A DNA stretch of 64,000 bases, from contig NZ_CP029608.1 of assembly GCF_003352185.1 (NCBI RefSeq), positions 5,436,501-5,500,500 on the forward strand, given 5' to 3'. The notes under the pieces were generated by a model that saw nothing but the letters and a program-made list of their open reading frames with translations, made no database searches and had not been told where the DNA came from. Both the position numbers and the translations under genes were made by a program. The DNA is from Pseudomonas kribbensis. Lineage in GTDB: Bacteria; Pseudomonadota; Gammaproteobacteria; Pseudomonadales; Pseudomonadaceae. Shown in pieces: positions 34,353 through 43,327 of the stretch (positions are counted from its first letter, which is position 1; each line of letters opens with the position of its first letter).

Positions 34353-35186
34353 ATGCAGCACATCGTCAACCAACACGGACTGAACCTGCCCAAACTCGGC
34401 CTTGGCACCTGGCCGATGCTCGGCGACGAATGCACCCGCGCCGTGGAGCAAGCGCTGGAACTCGGCTACCGGCACATCGACACGGCAGCGGCCTACAACA
34501 ACGAAGACGCCGTCGGACAGGCACTGGCGAATACACCGACACCCCGCGAGCAGATCCACGTCACCACCAAGGTCTGGTGGGACCAGTTGCAACCGGATGC
34601 CATGCGTCACTCGCTGGATCGCAGCCTCAAGGCCTTGCGCAGCGAGTACGTTGATTTGTTCATGATCCATTGGCCGACCACCGACTGGGACTTGCCGCGC
34701 ACTCTCGAGACCCTCGCCTCGTTCAAGGAGCAAGGTCTGGCTCGCAACATCGGCGTGGCGAATTTTCCGCTGCCGTTGCTGCGCAAAGTCGTCGAGGACC
34801 ATGGCATTCCTCTGTCAGCGATTCAGGTCGAGTACCACGTCCTGCTCGGACAAAACGCCCTGCTCGACTACGCCCGCCAACACGACCTGGCACTGACGGC
34901 CTACACGCCGCTGGCACGCAACAAGGTCTCTGAGGTTGCGCAGATTCAACAGATCGCCGAAAAACACGGCGTGCTGCCGACTCAGGTCGCGTTGAAGTGG
35001 TTGCTGGATCAGGACAATGTCGCGGCGATTCCCAAGGCCAGCAGCAAGACCAATCAACTGGCCAACCTCGCTTCACTGAATGTGGAACTGGACGATGACG
35101 ACCGCGCACTGATTGCCGCGTTGTCCAAACGCGAGCGTCAGGTCAGCCCGGACTTCGCGCCGGTGTGGGACGCCTTCGACCGCTGA
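34353..35186 (+). CDS. dkgB: Aldo/keto reductase, 2,5-diketo-D-gluconate reductase (DkgB) type
   Basis: 277-residue NADPH-dependent TIM-barrel reductase. The catalytic tetrad is visible: Asp and Tyr in HIDTAAAYNNE near residue 45, Lys in TTKVWW near 74, His in FMIHWP near 107. IPKASSK near the C-terminus binds the cofactor phosphate. DkgB reduces 2,5-diketogluconate or methylglyoxal; in pseudomonads a role in ketogluconate metabolism is plausible. AGGAAG precedes the ATG at 34353. It is divergent from the IclR gene. Confidence 0.88.
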   Translation: MQHIVNQHGLNLPKLGLGTWPMLGDECTRAVEQALELGYRHIDTAAAYNNEDAVGQALANTPTPREQIHVTTKVWWDQLQPDAMRHSLDRSLKALRSEYVDLFMIHWPTTDWDLPRTLETLASFKEQGLARNIGVANFPLPLLRKVVEDHGIPLSAIQVEYHVLLGQNALLDYARQHDLALTAYTPLARNKVSEVAQIQQIAEKHGVLPTQVALKWLLDQDNVAAIPKASSKTNQLANLASLNVELDDDDRALIAALSKRERQVSPDFAPVWDAFDR

Positions 35187-35243
35187 CACGGCGAAAGAAA
35201 TCCGCCGACGGATTGAATTCCCGGCGCTCATGCTCGTCAATAA

Positions 35244-35280
35244 CAGGCCCGACCTCGTCCCCCGAGGTCGGGCCTGTTTG
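35244..35280 (+). terminator. Strong hairpin terminator after the reductase
   Basis: CAGGCCCGACCTCG and CGAGGTCGGGCCTG form perfect 14-base arms around a 5-base loop, followed by TTTG. It is 58 bases after the stop codon. Confidence 0.8.
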
Positions 35281-35368
35281 CCTGTGTACGAATGGACGGA
35301 CGACCGGACTGGCGCCACACTCACACACCAGCAACACTCATCACCACGATCAGACAGAGGATTCCCAC

Positions 35369-36253
35369 ATGCTATGGAGAAAAGGTCGACGCAGTGACAA
35401 CGTCGTCGATGCCCGTGGCGATGACATGGGCGGTGGGGGCATGCGCTTCGGTGGCGGCAAGGGCCTGAGCCTCGGCGCGATTCTGCTGATCGTCGGCATC
35501 GGCTGGATCACCGGGCAGGATCCGTTGCAGATCCTCGGCCAGCTCACCGGGCAGATGACCGAGCAATCGGCCCCTGCTTCGCAAACCCGTCAGGCACCGC
35601 CGGCCAACGATGAACAGGCCGAATTCGTGCGCTCGATCCTCGGCGACACCGAAGACACCTGGGGCGCGATCTTCCAGCAGGCCGGCCGCCAATATAAGGA
35701 CCCGACCCTGGTGCTGTTCAGCAACCGGGTCAACTCGGCCTGCGGCATGGCCACCTCGGCCACCGGCCCGTTCTATTGCCCGGCGGACCAGAAGGTCTAT
35801 CTGGACATGGCGTTCTTCCAGGAAATGGCCCAACGCTTCAAGGCCGCCGGCGACTTCGCCCAGGCCTACGTGATCGCTCACGAAGTCGGACACCATGTGC
35901 AGACGCTTCTCGGCGTCTCGGCGAAAATTCAGGCTGCCCGCCAGCAAGGTCGGCAGATGCAAGGTGATGGCGGTCTGCTGGTGCGTCAGGAACTGCAGGC
36001 CGACTGCCTGGCCGGCGTCTGGGCCTACCATGCGCAGAAACGCCTGAACTGGCTGGAGCCGGGCGATATCGAAGAAGCCTTGAACGCGGCGAACGCCATC
36101 GGTGATGATCGCCTGCAACAACAGGGTCAGGGCCGCGTGGTGCCGGACTCGTTCACCCACGGTACGTCGGCGCAAAGGGTGCGCTGGTTCAAAACCGGAT
36201 TCGCCCAGGGCCAGGTCGGCCAGTGCGATACCTTTGCGGCGAAAAACCTGTAA
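35369..36253 (+). CDS. ypfJ: YpfJ-family neutral zinc metallopeptidase
   Basis: 294 residues. A Gly-rich N-terminus (MGGGGMRFGGGKG) is followed by one transmembrane helix (LSLGAILLIVGIGWI, about 33-47) and a peptidase domain with HEVGHHVQ, the HExxH zinc motif, near residue 171. CPADQKVYLDMAFFQEM near 132 and the late ELQADCLAGVWAY are family hallmarks. The peptidase domain probably faces the periplasm. The natural substrate is unknown. AGAGGA precedes the ATG at 35369. The next gene starts immediately at the stop codon. Confidence 0.92.
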   Translation: MLWRKGRRSDNVVDARGDDMGGGGMRFGGGKGLSLGAILLIVGIGWITGQDPLQILGQLTGQMTEQSAPASQTRQAPPANDEQAEFVRSILGDTEDTWGAIFQQAGRQYKDPTLVLFSNRVNSACGMATSATGPFYCPADQKVYLDMAFFQEMAQRFKAAGDFAQAYVIAHEVGHHVQTLLGVSAKIQAARQQGRQMQGDGGLLVRQELQADCLAGVWAYHAQKRLNWLEPGDIEEALNAANAIGDDRLQQQGQGRVVPDSFTHGTSAQRVRWFKTGFAQGQVGQCDTFAAKNL

Positions 36254-37207
36254 ATGCATAAATGGCTGTTGGCTTTACTGTTCATCGGTGGCACCGCACA
36301 AGCGGCCGGCGTCGACGCGATCAGCCCCGGACGCCTGCAACTGCAGGCTGGCGAAATGGCGGTGGGCATCGGCCCGGCGCCGGCGAAAATCGAGCGGGTG
36401 CTGATCGTCATTCATGGCAAGTTGCGCAACGCCGAGACCTATCGCAAGAGTGGCGAGAGCGCCGCCGAACTGGCCGGGCAAACTGCCAACACCCTGGTGA
36501 TCGCTCCACAATTTCTCAACGAAAGCGATGTCGCTCTCTACTCGTTGCCCGCCAGCGTCCTGCGCTGGAAAGGCAATGAGTGGATGGGCGGCGGGTTATC
36601 CACAGGGCCGAACGCGCTCAGTTCCTATGCCGCCCTCGACGAAATCATTGGTCGGCTGAGTGATCGCAAGCAGTTTCCGGACGTGAAGCAGATCGTGATC
36701 TTCGGCCACTCCGGCGGCGGTCAGGTGGTGCAGCGCTATGCCCTGCTCGCCCGCGAACAACCGGCGCTCAAGGCTGAAGGCATTCGCTTGCGGTATGTGG
36801 TGGCCAACCCGTCGTCCTACGCCTACTTCAATGAACAACGACCCGTAGCGTTCGATCACGCGCAGTGCCCGGGTTTCAACCGCTGGAAGTACGGTCTGGT
36901 GGATCCACCGATCTACTCCGGTGGGCAAACGCCCGCGCAGCTTGAAGGCCGTTACGTCAAACGCGAGGTGATTTATCTGCTGGGGCAGCAGGACACCGAC
37001 CCGCAACACCCGGCGCTGGACAAGAGCTGTGCTGCCGAGGCCCAAGGAGCTTATCGACTGGAACGCGGAAAGCTGTTTTTCGGTTACTTGCTGCGCCGCC
37101 ACCCTGAAGGGGCGAATCAGCGACTGGTGGAAGTGCCCGGCGTCGGGCATAACGGCGACGGCATGCTGACCTCGCCGGAAGGTCAGAAAGCAATCTTCGA
37201 CCAATAA
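36254..37207 (+). CDS. Exported alpha/beta-hydrolase-like protein
   Basis: 317 residues. A signal peptide (MHKWLLALLFIGGTAQA) is followed by an alpha/beta hydrolase fold: oxyanion strand VLIVIHGKLRN, nucleophile elbow GHSGGGQ near residue 152, and a late GVGHNGDGM with the catalytic His near 299. An esterase or lipase-like activity in the periplasm is plausible; substrate unknown. The ATG abuts the ypfJ stop codon (TAAATG), so the two are probably co-transcribed. Confidence 0.8.
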   Translation: MHKWLLALLFIGGTAQAAGVDAISPGRLQLQAGEMAVGIGPAPAKIERVLIVIHGKLRNAETYRKSGESAAELAGQTANTLVIAPQFLNESDVALYSLPASVLRWKGNEWMGGGLSTGPNALSSYAALDEIIGRLSDRKQFPDVKQIVIFGHSGGGQVVQRYALLAREQPALKAEGIRLRYVVANPSSYAYFNEQRPVAFDHAQCPGFNRWKYGLVDPPIYSGGQTPAQLEGRYVKREVIYLLGQQDTDPQHPALDKSCAAEAQGAYRLERGKLFFGYLLRRHPEGANQRLVEVPGVGHNGDGMLTSPEGQKAIFDQ

Positions 37208-37237
37208 AAAACGGGGGCCAAAGCCCCCGTTTTTTTT
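37206..37237. terminator. Bidirectional terminator between convergent genes
   Basis: ACGGGGGC and GCCCCCGT pair around a CAAA loop, with AAAAA on the left and TTTTTTT on the right. It serves both the hydrolase and the HAD gene. Confidence 0.93.
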
Positions 37238-37830
37238 CAAGCGAACAACATCCGTCGCAACTCCACACAATCCTTCGCATGCCAGTCGGTCAGCTCCGGC
37301 CAGGGATTGTCCGGCAGGTTCACCAGCACCGTGTGCGCCCCCGCGGCCCGGCCGCAATCAAGATCAAATCGGTAATCGCCGACCATCACCATCTCGCTCG
37401 CCGGCACCTGCCAAGCTTCCGCCAGTTTCAGCAGGCCACCCGGATGCGGTTTCGGCGGCGCTTCATCGCGCCCCAGCACATCCTCCACCGCAAAGCAGTC
37501 CGCCAGACCGATGGCTTCCAGCGTCACATGGGCCAGCTCCCGCGCATTGCGGGTCAGGATGCCGAGCCGATAACCCCGCGCGTGAAGATCGCGCACCAAC
37601 TCCACCGCGCCGACTGCCGGGGTCGAGCCGAGCGCCAGATCCCGCTCATGCTCCAGCAGCCAAGCGTGTTTCGCCGCCGCTTCTTCGGGGGGCAACGCCG
37701 CGAGGTGGGTGAGGATGTCGTCCTCCGGCGGGATCGCCAGCGCCACGCGAATTGCCGCGAAATCATGCACGGCGACGGTCAGGGTGCCGTCCATGTCGAA
37801 CACCCAGTGCCGCACGTCCGCCAGACTCAT
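37237..37830 (-). CDS. HAD-superfamily hydrolase (HAD-IA)
   Basis: 197-residue phosphatase-like protein. Motif I reads VFDMDGTLT near residue 10, motif II ILTRNARE near 99, motif III Lys in PPKPHPGG near 137 and motif IV MVGDYRFDLDCG near 158. The nucleophile and acid Asp are both present. It is related to phosphoglycolate-type phosphatases; substrate unknown. The ATG overlaps the tesB stop codon (ATGA), indicating translational coupling. Confidence 0.88.
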   Translation of the reverse strand: MSLADVRHWVFDMDGTLTVAVHDFAAIRVALAIPPEDDILTHLAALPPEEAAAKHAWLLEHERDLALGSTPAVGAVELVRDLHARGYRLGILTRNARELAHVTLEAIGLADCFAVEDVLGRDEAPPKPHPGGLLKLAEAWQVPASEMVMVGDYRFDLDCGRAAGAHTVLVNLPDNPWPELTDWHAKDCVELRRMLFA

Positions 37831-38696
37831 GCCCAGTCCTTGCGATGACGGATCAGGCCTTCCTGAGTCACCGACGCCACCAGCTGCCCGGCGCGGTTGA
37901 ACACGCTGCCACGGGAGAATCCGCGAGAGTTGCCGGCCCACGGACTGTCCATGGCGTAGAGCAACCAGTCATCGGCGCGCAAATCATTGTGGAACCACAA
38001 GGCGTGGTCGAGGCTGGCGACTTGCATGTCTTTCTGCCAGACCGATTTGCCGTGGGGCAGCATCGACGTGGTCAGCAGACCGAAGTCCGAGGCGTAGGCC
38101 AGCAAATATTTGTGCAGCGCCGGGATGTCGGCCAACGCACCGTCGGCACGGAACCAGACGTACTTGATCGGATCCGCCGGTTGCGGGTTGTACGGGTCTT
38201 TTTCAGTGACCGGGCGCACTTCGATCGGTTTCGGGCACAGCAGTTTTTCGCGCATGTGTTCCGGGATCAGGTGCGCGCGTTGCTGGGTCAGTTCCAGTTC
38301 CGACGGCAGGTTTTCCGGGCCGACCACTTGCGGCATCTGGCTCTGGTGTTCGAAGCCTTCTTCGTCGTACTGGAACGAAGCGCTGCAGGTGAAAATCGGG
38401 TGGCCCTTCTGGATCGCGGTCACGCGGCGGGTGCTGAAGCTGCCGCCGTCACGCACGCGGTCAACCGAGTAGACCACCGGCAACTTGGCATCGCCCGGAC
38501 GCAGGAAATAACCGTGCATCGAATGCACATGACGCGTCTCTTCAACCGTCTGACTGGCCGCCGACAGCGACTGGCCGAGTACCTGGCCGCCGAACAACTG
38601 GCGAAAGCCCAGATCCTGACTGCGCCCACGGAACAGGTTTTCCTCGATCGGTTCGAGGGTCAGCAGATCCACCAGATCTTCCAACACTTGGCTCAT
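37827..38696 (-). CDS. tesB: Acyl-CoA thioesterase II
   Basis: 289-residue double hot-dog enzyme that hydrolyses medium and long acyl-CoA. LFRGRSQDLGFRQLFGGQVLGQSL near residue 22 and VHSMHGYFLRPGD near 52 are family motifs. The catalytic Asp appears in ASLDHALWFHNDLRADDWLLYAMDSPWAGNSRGFSRG near 228. It shares an ATGA overlap with the HAD gene. Confidence 0.94.
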   Translation of the reverse strand: MSQVLEDLVDLLTLEPIEENLFRGRSQDLGFRQLFGGQVLGQSLSAASQTVEETRHVHSMHGYFLRPGDAKLPVVYSVDRVRDGGSFSTRRVTAIQKGHPIFTCSASFQYDEEGFEHQSQMPQVVGPENLPSELELTQQRAHLIPEHMREKLLCPKPIEVRPVTEKDPYNPQPADPIKYVWFRADGALADIPALHKYLLAYASDFGLLTTSMLPHGKSVWQKDMQVASLDHALWFHNDLRADDWLLYAMDSPWAGNSRGFSRGSVFNRAGQLVASVTQEGLIRHRKDWA

Positions 38697-38801
38697 TCAG
38701 ACTCTCCTCACACAACGCTATGCCGCGCAGTCTTGGCTGCGGCGGCCAATTCAGGTTCTGGCGCGAGCCATGATCGCGCCATTGTAAACGTCCGTGTCGG
38801 C

Positions 38802-39371
38802 TTAGCCATGCAGGGTCTGCAGCCATTGCTCCCTGGTGATTCGGTACAACAGATGTCGACGCAACGGGTGATCGACAGCCAGTTTCGGGTGATCGAAATC
38901 ATGGGCCGGGTCGTGATGCATGCCGATGGCCTGCATGACTTTTTCCGACGGCAGATTGCTCTGCGCGGTGAAGGACACGATCTCTTTCAAGGCCAACCGA
39001 TCAAAGCCGCAACGCAGCGCAGTCCACGCCGCCTCGCTGGCATAACCCAGGCCCCAGTGTTCCTTCGCCAGACGCCAGCCGATTTCCACCGCCGGGGTGA
39101 ACGGCGCCTCGAAACCGACCACGCCGAGCCCGGTAAAACCGATGAATTCGCCAGTGTCCTTGCGCTCCAGCGCCCACAGGCCGAAGCCGTGTTCGGCAAA
39201 ATGGCCGCGCACACGGCCGATCATTGCGGCACTTTCCAGCCGGCTCAACAGCCCGGGAAAATAGCGCATCACCTGCGGATCGGCGCACATCGCCGCAAAT
39301 GCCGGCAAATCCGCGTCCTGCCACTGACGCATCAGCAGTCGCGCGCTTTCCAGCTGCAGTATCGGCTCCAT
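38802..39371 (-). CDS. GNAT acetyltransferase, RimJ/RimL type
   Basis: 189 residues. N-terminal LESARLLMRQWQDADLPAFAAM and the acetyl-CoA motif KEHWGLGYASEAAWTALRCGF near residue 103, followed by VSFTAQSNLPSEKVMQAIGM, fit the RimJ/RimL (Acetyltransf_3) group. Substrate is unknown; such enzymes often acetylate protein N-termini or small amines. The start at 39371 (MEPILQLES) begins the domain. It is divergent from a deacetylase-family gene with an 83-base gap. Confidence 0.88.
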   Translation of the reverse strand: MEPILQLESARLLMRQWQDADLPAFAAMCADPQVMRYFPGLLSRLESAAMIGRVRGHFAEHGFGLWALERKDTGEFIGFTGLGVVGFEAPFTPAVEIGWRLAKEHWGLGYASEAAWTALRCGFDRLALKEIVSFTAQSNLPSEKVMQAIGMHHDPAHDFDHPKLAVDHPLRRHLLYRITREQWLQTLHG

Positions 39372-39454
39372 CGTGCCCCTCCGTTTCCATGCCGCCAGTC
39401 TACATCGCTGGTAGGCTTTGCACTCTTTCCTACAGCCTTTATGAATAGTCCGCC

Positions 39455-40375
39455 ATGCCATTGCCGTTGATCTACCACGAAGACTACAGCCCCGAGTTTC
39501 CGGCGGATCACCGCTTTCCCATGGACAAGTTCCGTCTGCTGCGCGATCACTTGGTGGACAGCGGTCTGACCCGCGATGAAGACCTGCTGCGCCCTGAACT
39601 GTGCCCTGCCGACATCCTCGCCCTGGCCCATGACCGCAACTACATCGAACGCTACATGAGCGGCGAGCTGTCCCGCGAAGACCAGCGGCGCCTCGGTCTG
39701 CCGTGGAACGAAGCGCTGGCCCGGCGCACGGTGCGGGCGGTCGGCGGTTCGATTCTAGCGGCAGAGAAAGCGCTGGAGCATGGCCTGGCCTGCCACCTGG
39801 CCGGTGGCACTCATCACGCGCATTACGACTATCCTGCCGGGTTCTGCATCTTCAATGACCTGGCGATCATCAGTCACTACCTGCTGCAAAGCGGCCGGGT
39901 GAACCGGGTGCTGATCTTCGATTGCGACGTGCATCAGGGTGACGGCACTGCACGGATTCTGCACAACACCCCGGAAGCGATCACCGTTTCCCTGCACTGC
40001 GAAAAGAACTTTCCTGCACGCAAGGCCGAAAGCGACTGGGACATTCCGCTGCCCAACGGCATGGGCGATGCCGATTACCTGAAAGTCGTCGACGATGCGC
40101 TCAACTATTTGCTGCCGCTGTATCAGCCGGATCTGGTGCTGTACGACGCCGGCGTCGATGTGCACAAGGACGACGCCCTCGGTTATCTGCAACTGACCGA
40201 CGAAGGCGTTGCCGCCCGCGATGAAAGCGTCATGCGCCATTGCCTGGGCCGCGATATCCCGGTGGTCGGCGTGATCGGCGGTGGCTACAGCAAGGATCGC
40301 CAGGCCCTCGCCCGCCGTCACGGCATCCTGCATCACAGTGCGCAGCGCGTCTGGCAGTCATCCGGTTGTCATTGA
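39455..40375 (+). CDS. Histone-deacetylase-family (class IV-like) amidohydrolase
   Basis: 306 residues of the arginase/deacetylase fold. The active-site sequences GGTHHAHYDYPAGFCIFNDLA near residue 110 (tandem His), FDCDVHQGDGT near 152 with zinc ligands, and LYDAGVDVHKDD near 229 are intact, as is the late GGGYSKD. Bacterial members deacetylate polyamines, lysine or unknown amides. The start lies at 39455. A role opposite the divergent GNAT gene is suggestive only. Confidence 0.9.
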   Translation: MPLPLIYHEDYSPEFPADHRFPMDKFRLLRDHLVDSGLTRDEDLLRPELCPADILALAHDRNYIERYMSGELSREDQRRLGLPWNEALARRTVRAVGGSILAAEKALEHGLACHLAGGTHHAHYDYPAGFCIFNDLAIISHYLLQSGRVNRVLIFDCDVHQGDGTARILHNTPEAITVSLHCEKNFPARKAESDWDIPLPNGMGDADYLKVVDDALNYLLPLYQPDLVLYDAGVDVHKDDALGYLQLTDEGVAARDESVMRHCLGRDIPVVGVIGGGYSKDRQALARRHGILHHSAQRVWQSSGCH

Positions 40376-40655
40376 GTTGTGCTGCGTTACCCACAATGGC
40401 TGTGGAACGGCCTGTGGATAACCTGAGCGAAAGGGACTACAGCCCACGCTGAACACGGCTTGCAGCGCACTGGTTGTTTTTTGATCAGCGATTTGAGCCA
40501 CCACAAGCCTCTGTGGGAGCGAGCCTGCTCGCGATGAGGCCTTCTCATCCGGAATCGATGGCGACTGATCCGCCGCATCGCGAGCAGGCTCGCTCCCACA
40601 AGGGATTTGCGCTGTTAGAATGCGCGCCATATTTCGTCAGACCGCAGCGCACGCC
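40376..40655. other. Intergenic region with REPIN
   Basis: 280 bases without a gene. The left part has a single TGTGGATAA at 40413-40421 that I take as chance. The middle is a REPIN, described separately. No promoter could be assigned with confidence to the flavoprotein gene that follows. Confidence 0.5.
40512..40600. repeat. REPIN (inverted REP doublet)
   Basis: TGTGGGAGCGAGCCTGCTCG at the left is mirrored by CGAGCAGGCTCGCTCCCACA at the right, around a spacer containing GGCGACTGATCCGCCGC. Each half forms its own small hairpin and the whole can fold into one cruciform. This is the P. fluorescens-type REP with TGTGGGAGC heads pointing outward. Mobilised by RAYT transposases encoded elsewhere. 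Confidence 0.93.
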
Positions 40656-41897
40656 ATGACCCAGATTCACGCCACCTCTCCCGCTCACGTCGCCATCATC
40701 GGCGGTGGCCCCGCCGGCCTGATGGCCGCCGAAGTGCTGAGCCAGGCCGGAGTTCGCGTCGATCTGTACGACGGCATGCCCTCGGTGGGCCGCAAGTTCC
40801 TGCTGGCCGGGGTTGGCGGCATGAACATCACCCATTCCGAAGCCTGGCCGGCCTTCCTCTCGCGCTACGCCGAACGCGCCCCGAACATCGCCCCGCTGCT
40901 GCGCGCATTCGACGCCGACGCACTGTGCCGCTGGATTCACGAACTGGGCATCGAGACCTTCATCGGCAGCTCCGGCCGGGTGTTCCCCACCGACATGAAA
41001 GCTGCGCCATTGCTGCGCGCCTGGCTCAAGCGCTTGCGGGACAGCGGCGTGGTTATCCACACCCGCCACCGCTGGCTCGGCTGGGATGAAAACGGCGCGC
41101 TGCGCATCGACAGCCCGGAAGGCGAGAAAACCCTGAACCCCGAAGCCACCCTGCTGGCCCTCGGCGGCGGCAGCTGGTCGCGGCTGGGTTCCGACGGTGC
41201 GTGGATGTTGCCGCTGGAGCAACGCGGTGTAGGACTGGCGCCGTTGCAGCCTAGCAATTGCGGCTTCGAGGTGCAGGCCTGGAGCGAAGTAATGGTCAGC
41301 AAATTCGCCGGCGCACCGCTGAAAAATATCGCCATCGGTTTGAACGACGATGTTCCGCGTCTGGGCGAATGCGTGATTACCGCGACCGGGATCGAGGGCA
41401 GTCTGATTTATGCGCTTTCAGCGCCGATTCGCGAGGCGATCAATGTGCACGGTGTAGCGACTGTTCACATCGACCTGCTGCCCGGCCGACCTGTGGATAA
41501 ATTGCAGGCGGCATTGAGCAAACCTCGGGGTTCACGCTCGATGGCCAAGCATCTGCACAGTCAGGTCGGGATTGATGGGGTGAAAGCGGCGCTGTTGCGT
41601 GAGCTCACTGATGCTGCGACGTTTGCTGATCCGGCATTGCTGGCCCGGGCGATCAAGGCTTTGCCGCTGACGCTGGTGAAAACCCGTCCGCTGGATGAAG
41701 CGATCAGCAGTGCCGGTGGGGTGACGTTCGAGGCGATGGATGAGCGGATGATGCTCAAGGCGTTGCCGGGGGTGTTCTGTGCGGGGGAAATGCTGGATTG
41801 GGAGGCGCCGACTGGGGGGTATCTACTGACGGCGTGTTTTGCCAGTGGCCGGGCAGCCGGAATTGGCATGCTGGACTGGTTGAAACAGCGCAACTGA
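40656..41897 (+). CDS. HI0933-family FAD-dependent flavoprotein (TIGR03862-like)
   Basis: 413 residues. N-terminal dinucleotide motif VAIIGGGPAGLMAAEVLSQAG near residue 12, then GRKFLLAGVGGMNITHSE near 48, and LLALGGGSWSRLGSDG near 170. The C-terminal GVFCAGEMLDWEAPTGGYLLTACFASGRAAG is the second FAD contact of the HI0933 group. Substrate is unknown; proposed roles include tRNA or quinone chemistry, none established here. The ATG at 40656 is preferred over an in-frame ATG 12 codons upstream. Confidence 0.88.
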   Translation: MTQIHATSPAHVAIIGGGPAGLMAAEVLSQAGVRVDLYDGMPSVGRKFLLAGVGGMNITHSEAWPAFLSRYAERAPNIAPLLRAFDADALCRWIHELGIETFIGSSGRVFPTDMKAAPLLRAWLKRLRDSGVVIHTRHRWLGWDENGALRIDSPEGEKTLNPEATLLALGGGSWSRLGSDGAWMLPLEQRGVGLAPLQPSNCGFEVQAWSEVMVSKFAGAPLKNIAIGLNDDVPRLGECVITATGIEGSLIYALSAPIREAINVHGVATVHIDLLPGRPVDKLQAALSKPRGSRSMAKHLHSQVGIDGVKAALLRELTDAATFADPALLARAIKALPLTLVKTRPLDEAISSAGGVTFEAMDERMMLKALPGVFCAGEMLDWEAPTGGYLLTACFASGRAAGIGMLDWLKQRN

Positions 41898-41924
41898 TCG
41901 TTCCCGCATTGCGCGGGAACGATC
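41896..41924. terminator. Hairpin between convergent flavoprotein and helicase genes
   Basis: GATCGTTCCCGC and GCGGGAACGATC are perfect 12-base arms around ATTGC. It starts within the flavoprotein stop codon. There is no T-run. Confidence 0.6.
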
Positions 41925-41933
41925 CGATCTGGC

Positions 41934-43274
41934 TTAAGGCTTACGCTTGCGCGGCCCGGTATTGAACACCGGCACCTTGCGCACAGGCTTGATCGCCACT
42001 TCCGGCGCCGGGGTATCCCCGCTGTCCACCCACTTGCCCAGATTGCGCTTGCCACCGCCGCCGCCGGAAACTTTCGGCTTCTTCGGTTTTTTCGGCTTTT
42101 TGATCACCTGACCACTGGCATCGGTATCCGGCACGCGGTGCTCCGGCACGAAGTCCGGTTCGATCTCGCGCTTCAAGGTGCTGCGGGTCAGCATTTCAAT
42201 CGCCGACAACATGTTCACTTCATCGGCGCACACCAGCGAAATCGCCTGACCGGTCGAACCCGCGCGGCCAGTCCGGCCGATACGGTGAATGTAATCCTCG
42301 GCGACGATCGGCAGATCAAAGTTGACCACCAATGGCAGGTCTTCGATATCCAGACCACGGGCCGCGACATCGGTGGCCACCAGAATCTGCACTTCGCTCA
42401 GTTTGAAACGGTCCAGGGCGCGCTGCCGGGTCGCTTGCGGCTTGTCGCCGTGGATGCCGTCGGCATTCACGCCCAGCCCCTGAAGTTTCTCGACCAGCGC
42501 ATCCACACCATTACGGGTCTTGGCGAACACCAGCACCTGCTTCCACTTGTTCTTGCGCATCAGGTGCACGAACAGTTCCGGCTTGCGCTTCTTGTCCACC
42601 GTCACCACCCACTGCTTGACGGTGTTGGCGGCCACATTGCGCGGGCTGACTTCGATGCTCTGCGGGTCGTTGAGCATCTGCCCGGCCAGCAGGCGGATGT
42701 CATCGGAAAAGGTTGCGGAGAACAGCAGCGTCTGACGTTTCTTCGGCAGCGCGCGGTAAATGTTCGCCAGCTCTTCGGAAAAGCCCAGGTCGAGCATGCG
42801 GTCGGCTTCGTCCAGCACCAGGGTTTGCAACTGGTTGAACTTCAGCGCGTTCTGGCGGAACAGGTCGAGCAGACGGCCCGGGGTCGCGACCAGCAGATCG
42901 ACACCGCCGCGCAGCTTCATCATTTGCGGATTGATGCTGACGCCGCCGTACACCGCGTAAGTGCGTAATGGCAGGTTTTCGGCGTACTGGCGCACGGCTT
43001 CGTGGACTTGTTCGGCCAGCTCGCGAGTCGGCACCAGAATCAGCGCGCGCACGGAGTTGGCGGTAACTTTCGGCCCTTCCATCGCCAGCAGTTGCAGCAG
43101 CGGCAAGGCAAAACCGGCGGTCTTGCCGGTGCCGGTCTGGGCCGCAGCCATCAGGTCGCGACCGGCCAGCACAGCCGGAATGGCTTGCGCCTGCACCGGC
43201 GTCGGGGTCTGGTAGCCGAGCTTCTCGAGGGAGCGCAGCAAGGGTTCGATCAGGCCAAGGGTGGCGAAAGTCAT
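41934..43274 (-). CDS. rhlE: DEAD-box RNA helicase, RhlE type
   Basis: 446 residues. It has the Q motif (GYQTPTPVQAQAIPA), motif I AAQTGTGKTAGF near residue 43, motif II VLDEADRMLDLGF near 155, motif III LFSATFS near 184, and motif VI HRIGRTGRAG near 335. The C-terminus is a basic tail rich in KP repeats and Gly (VSGGGGGKRN), typical of RhlE. It likely acts in ribosome assembly or RNA decay. Several RhlE-like paralogues exist in pseudomonads. Confidence 0.93.
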   Translation of the reverse strand: MTFATLGLIEPLLRSLEKLGYQTPTPVQAQAIPAVLAGRDLMAAAQTGTGKTAGFALPLLQLLAMEGPKVTANSVRALILVPTRELAEQVHEAVRQYAENLPLRTYAVYGGVSINPQMMKLRGGVDLLVATPGRLLDLFRQNALKFNQLQTLVLDEADRMLDLGFSEELANIYRALPKKRQTLLFSATFSDDIRLLAGQMLNDPQSIEVSPRNVAANTVKQWVVTVDKKRKPELFVHLMRKNKWKQVLVFAKTRNGVDALVEKLQGLGVNADGIHGDKPQATRQRALDRFKLSEVQILVATDVAARGLDIEDLPLVVNFDLPIVAEDYIHRIGRTGRAGSTGQAISLVCADEVNMLSAIEMLTRSTLKREIEPDFVPEHRVPDTDASGQVIKKPKKPKKPKVSGGGGGKRNLGKWVDSGDTPAPEVAIKPVRKVPVFNTGPRKRKP

Positions 43275-43327
43275 GGGAGTACCGTAGGAAAAAATCAGTG
43301 CACGTGTGCGATGGCGCGCAGTTTACC

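Noticed and set aside
40387..40421. DnaA-box-like TGTGGATAA with a nearby TTACCCACA
   Set aside because: TGTGGATAA or its complement also occurs singly inside several genes here (for example near 24184, 29869, 36598 and 41491); no AT-rich unwinding region or dnaA gene, so not an origin.
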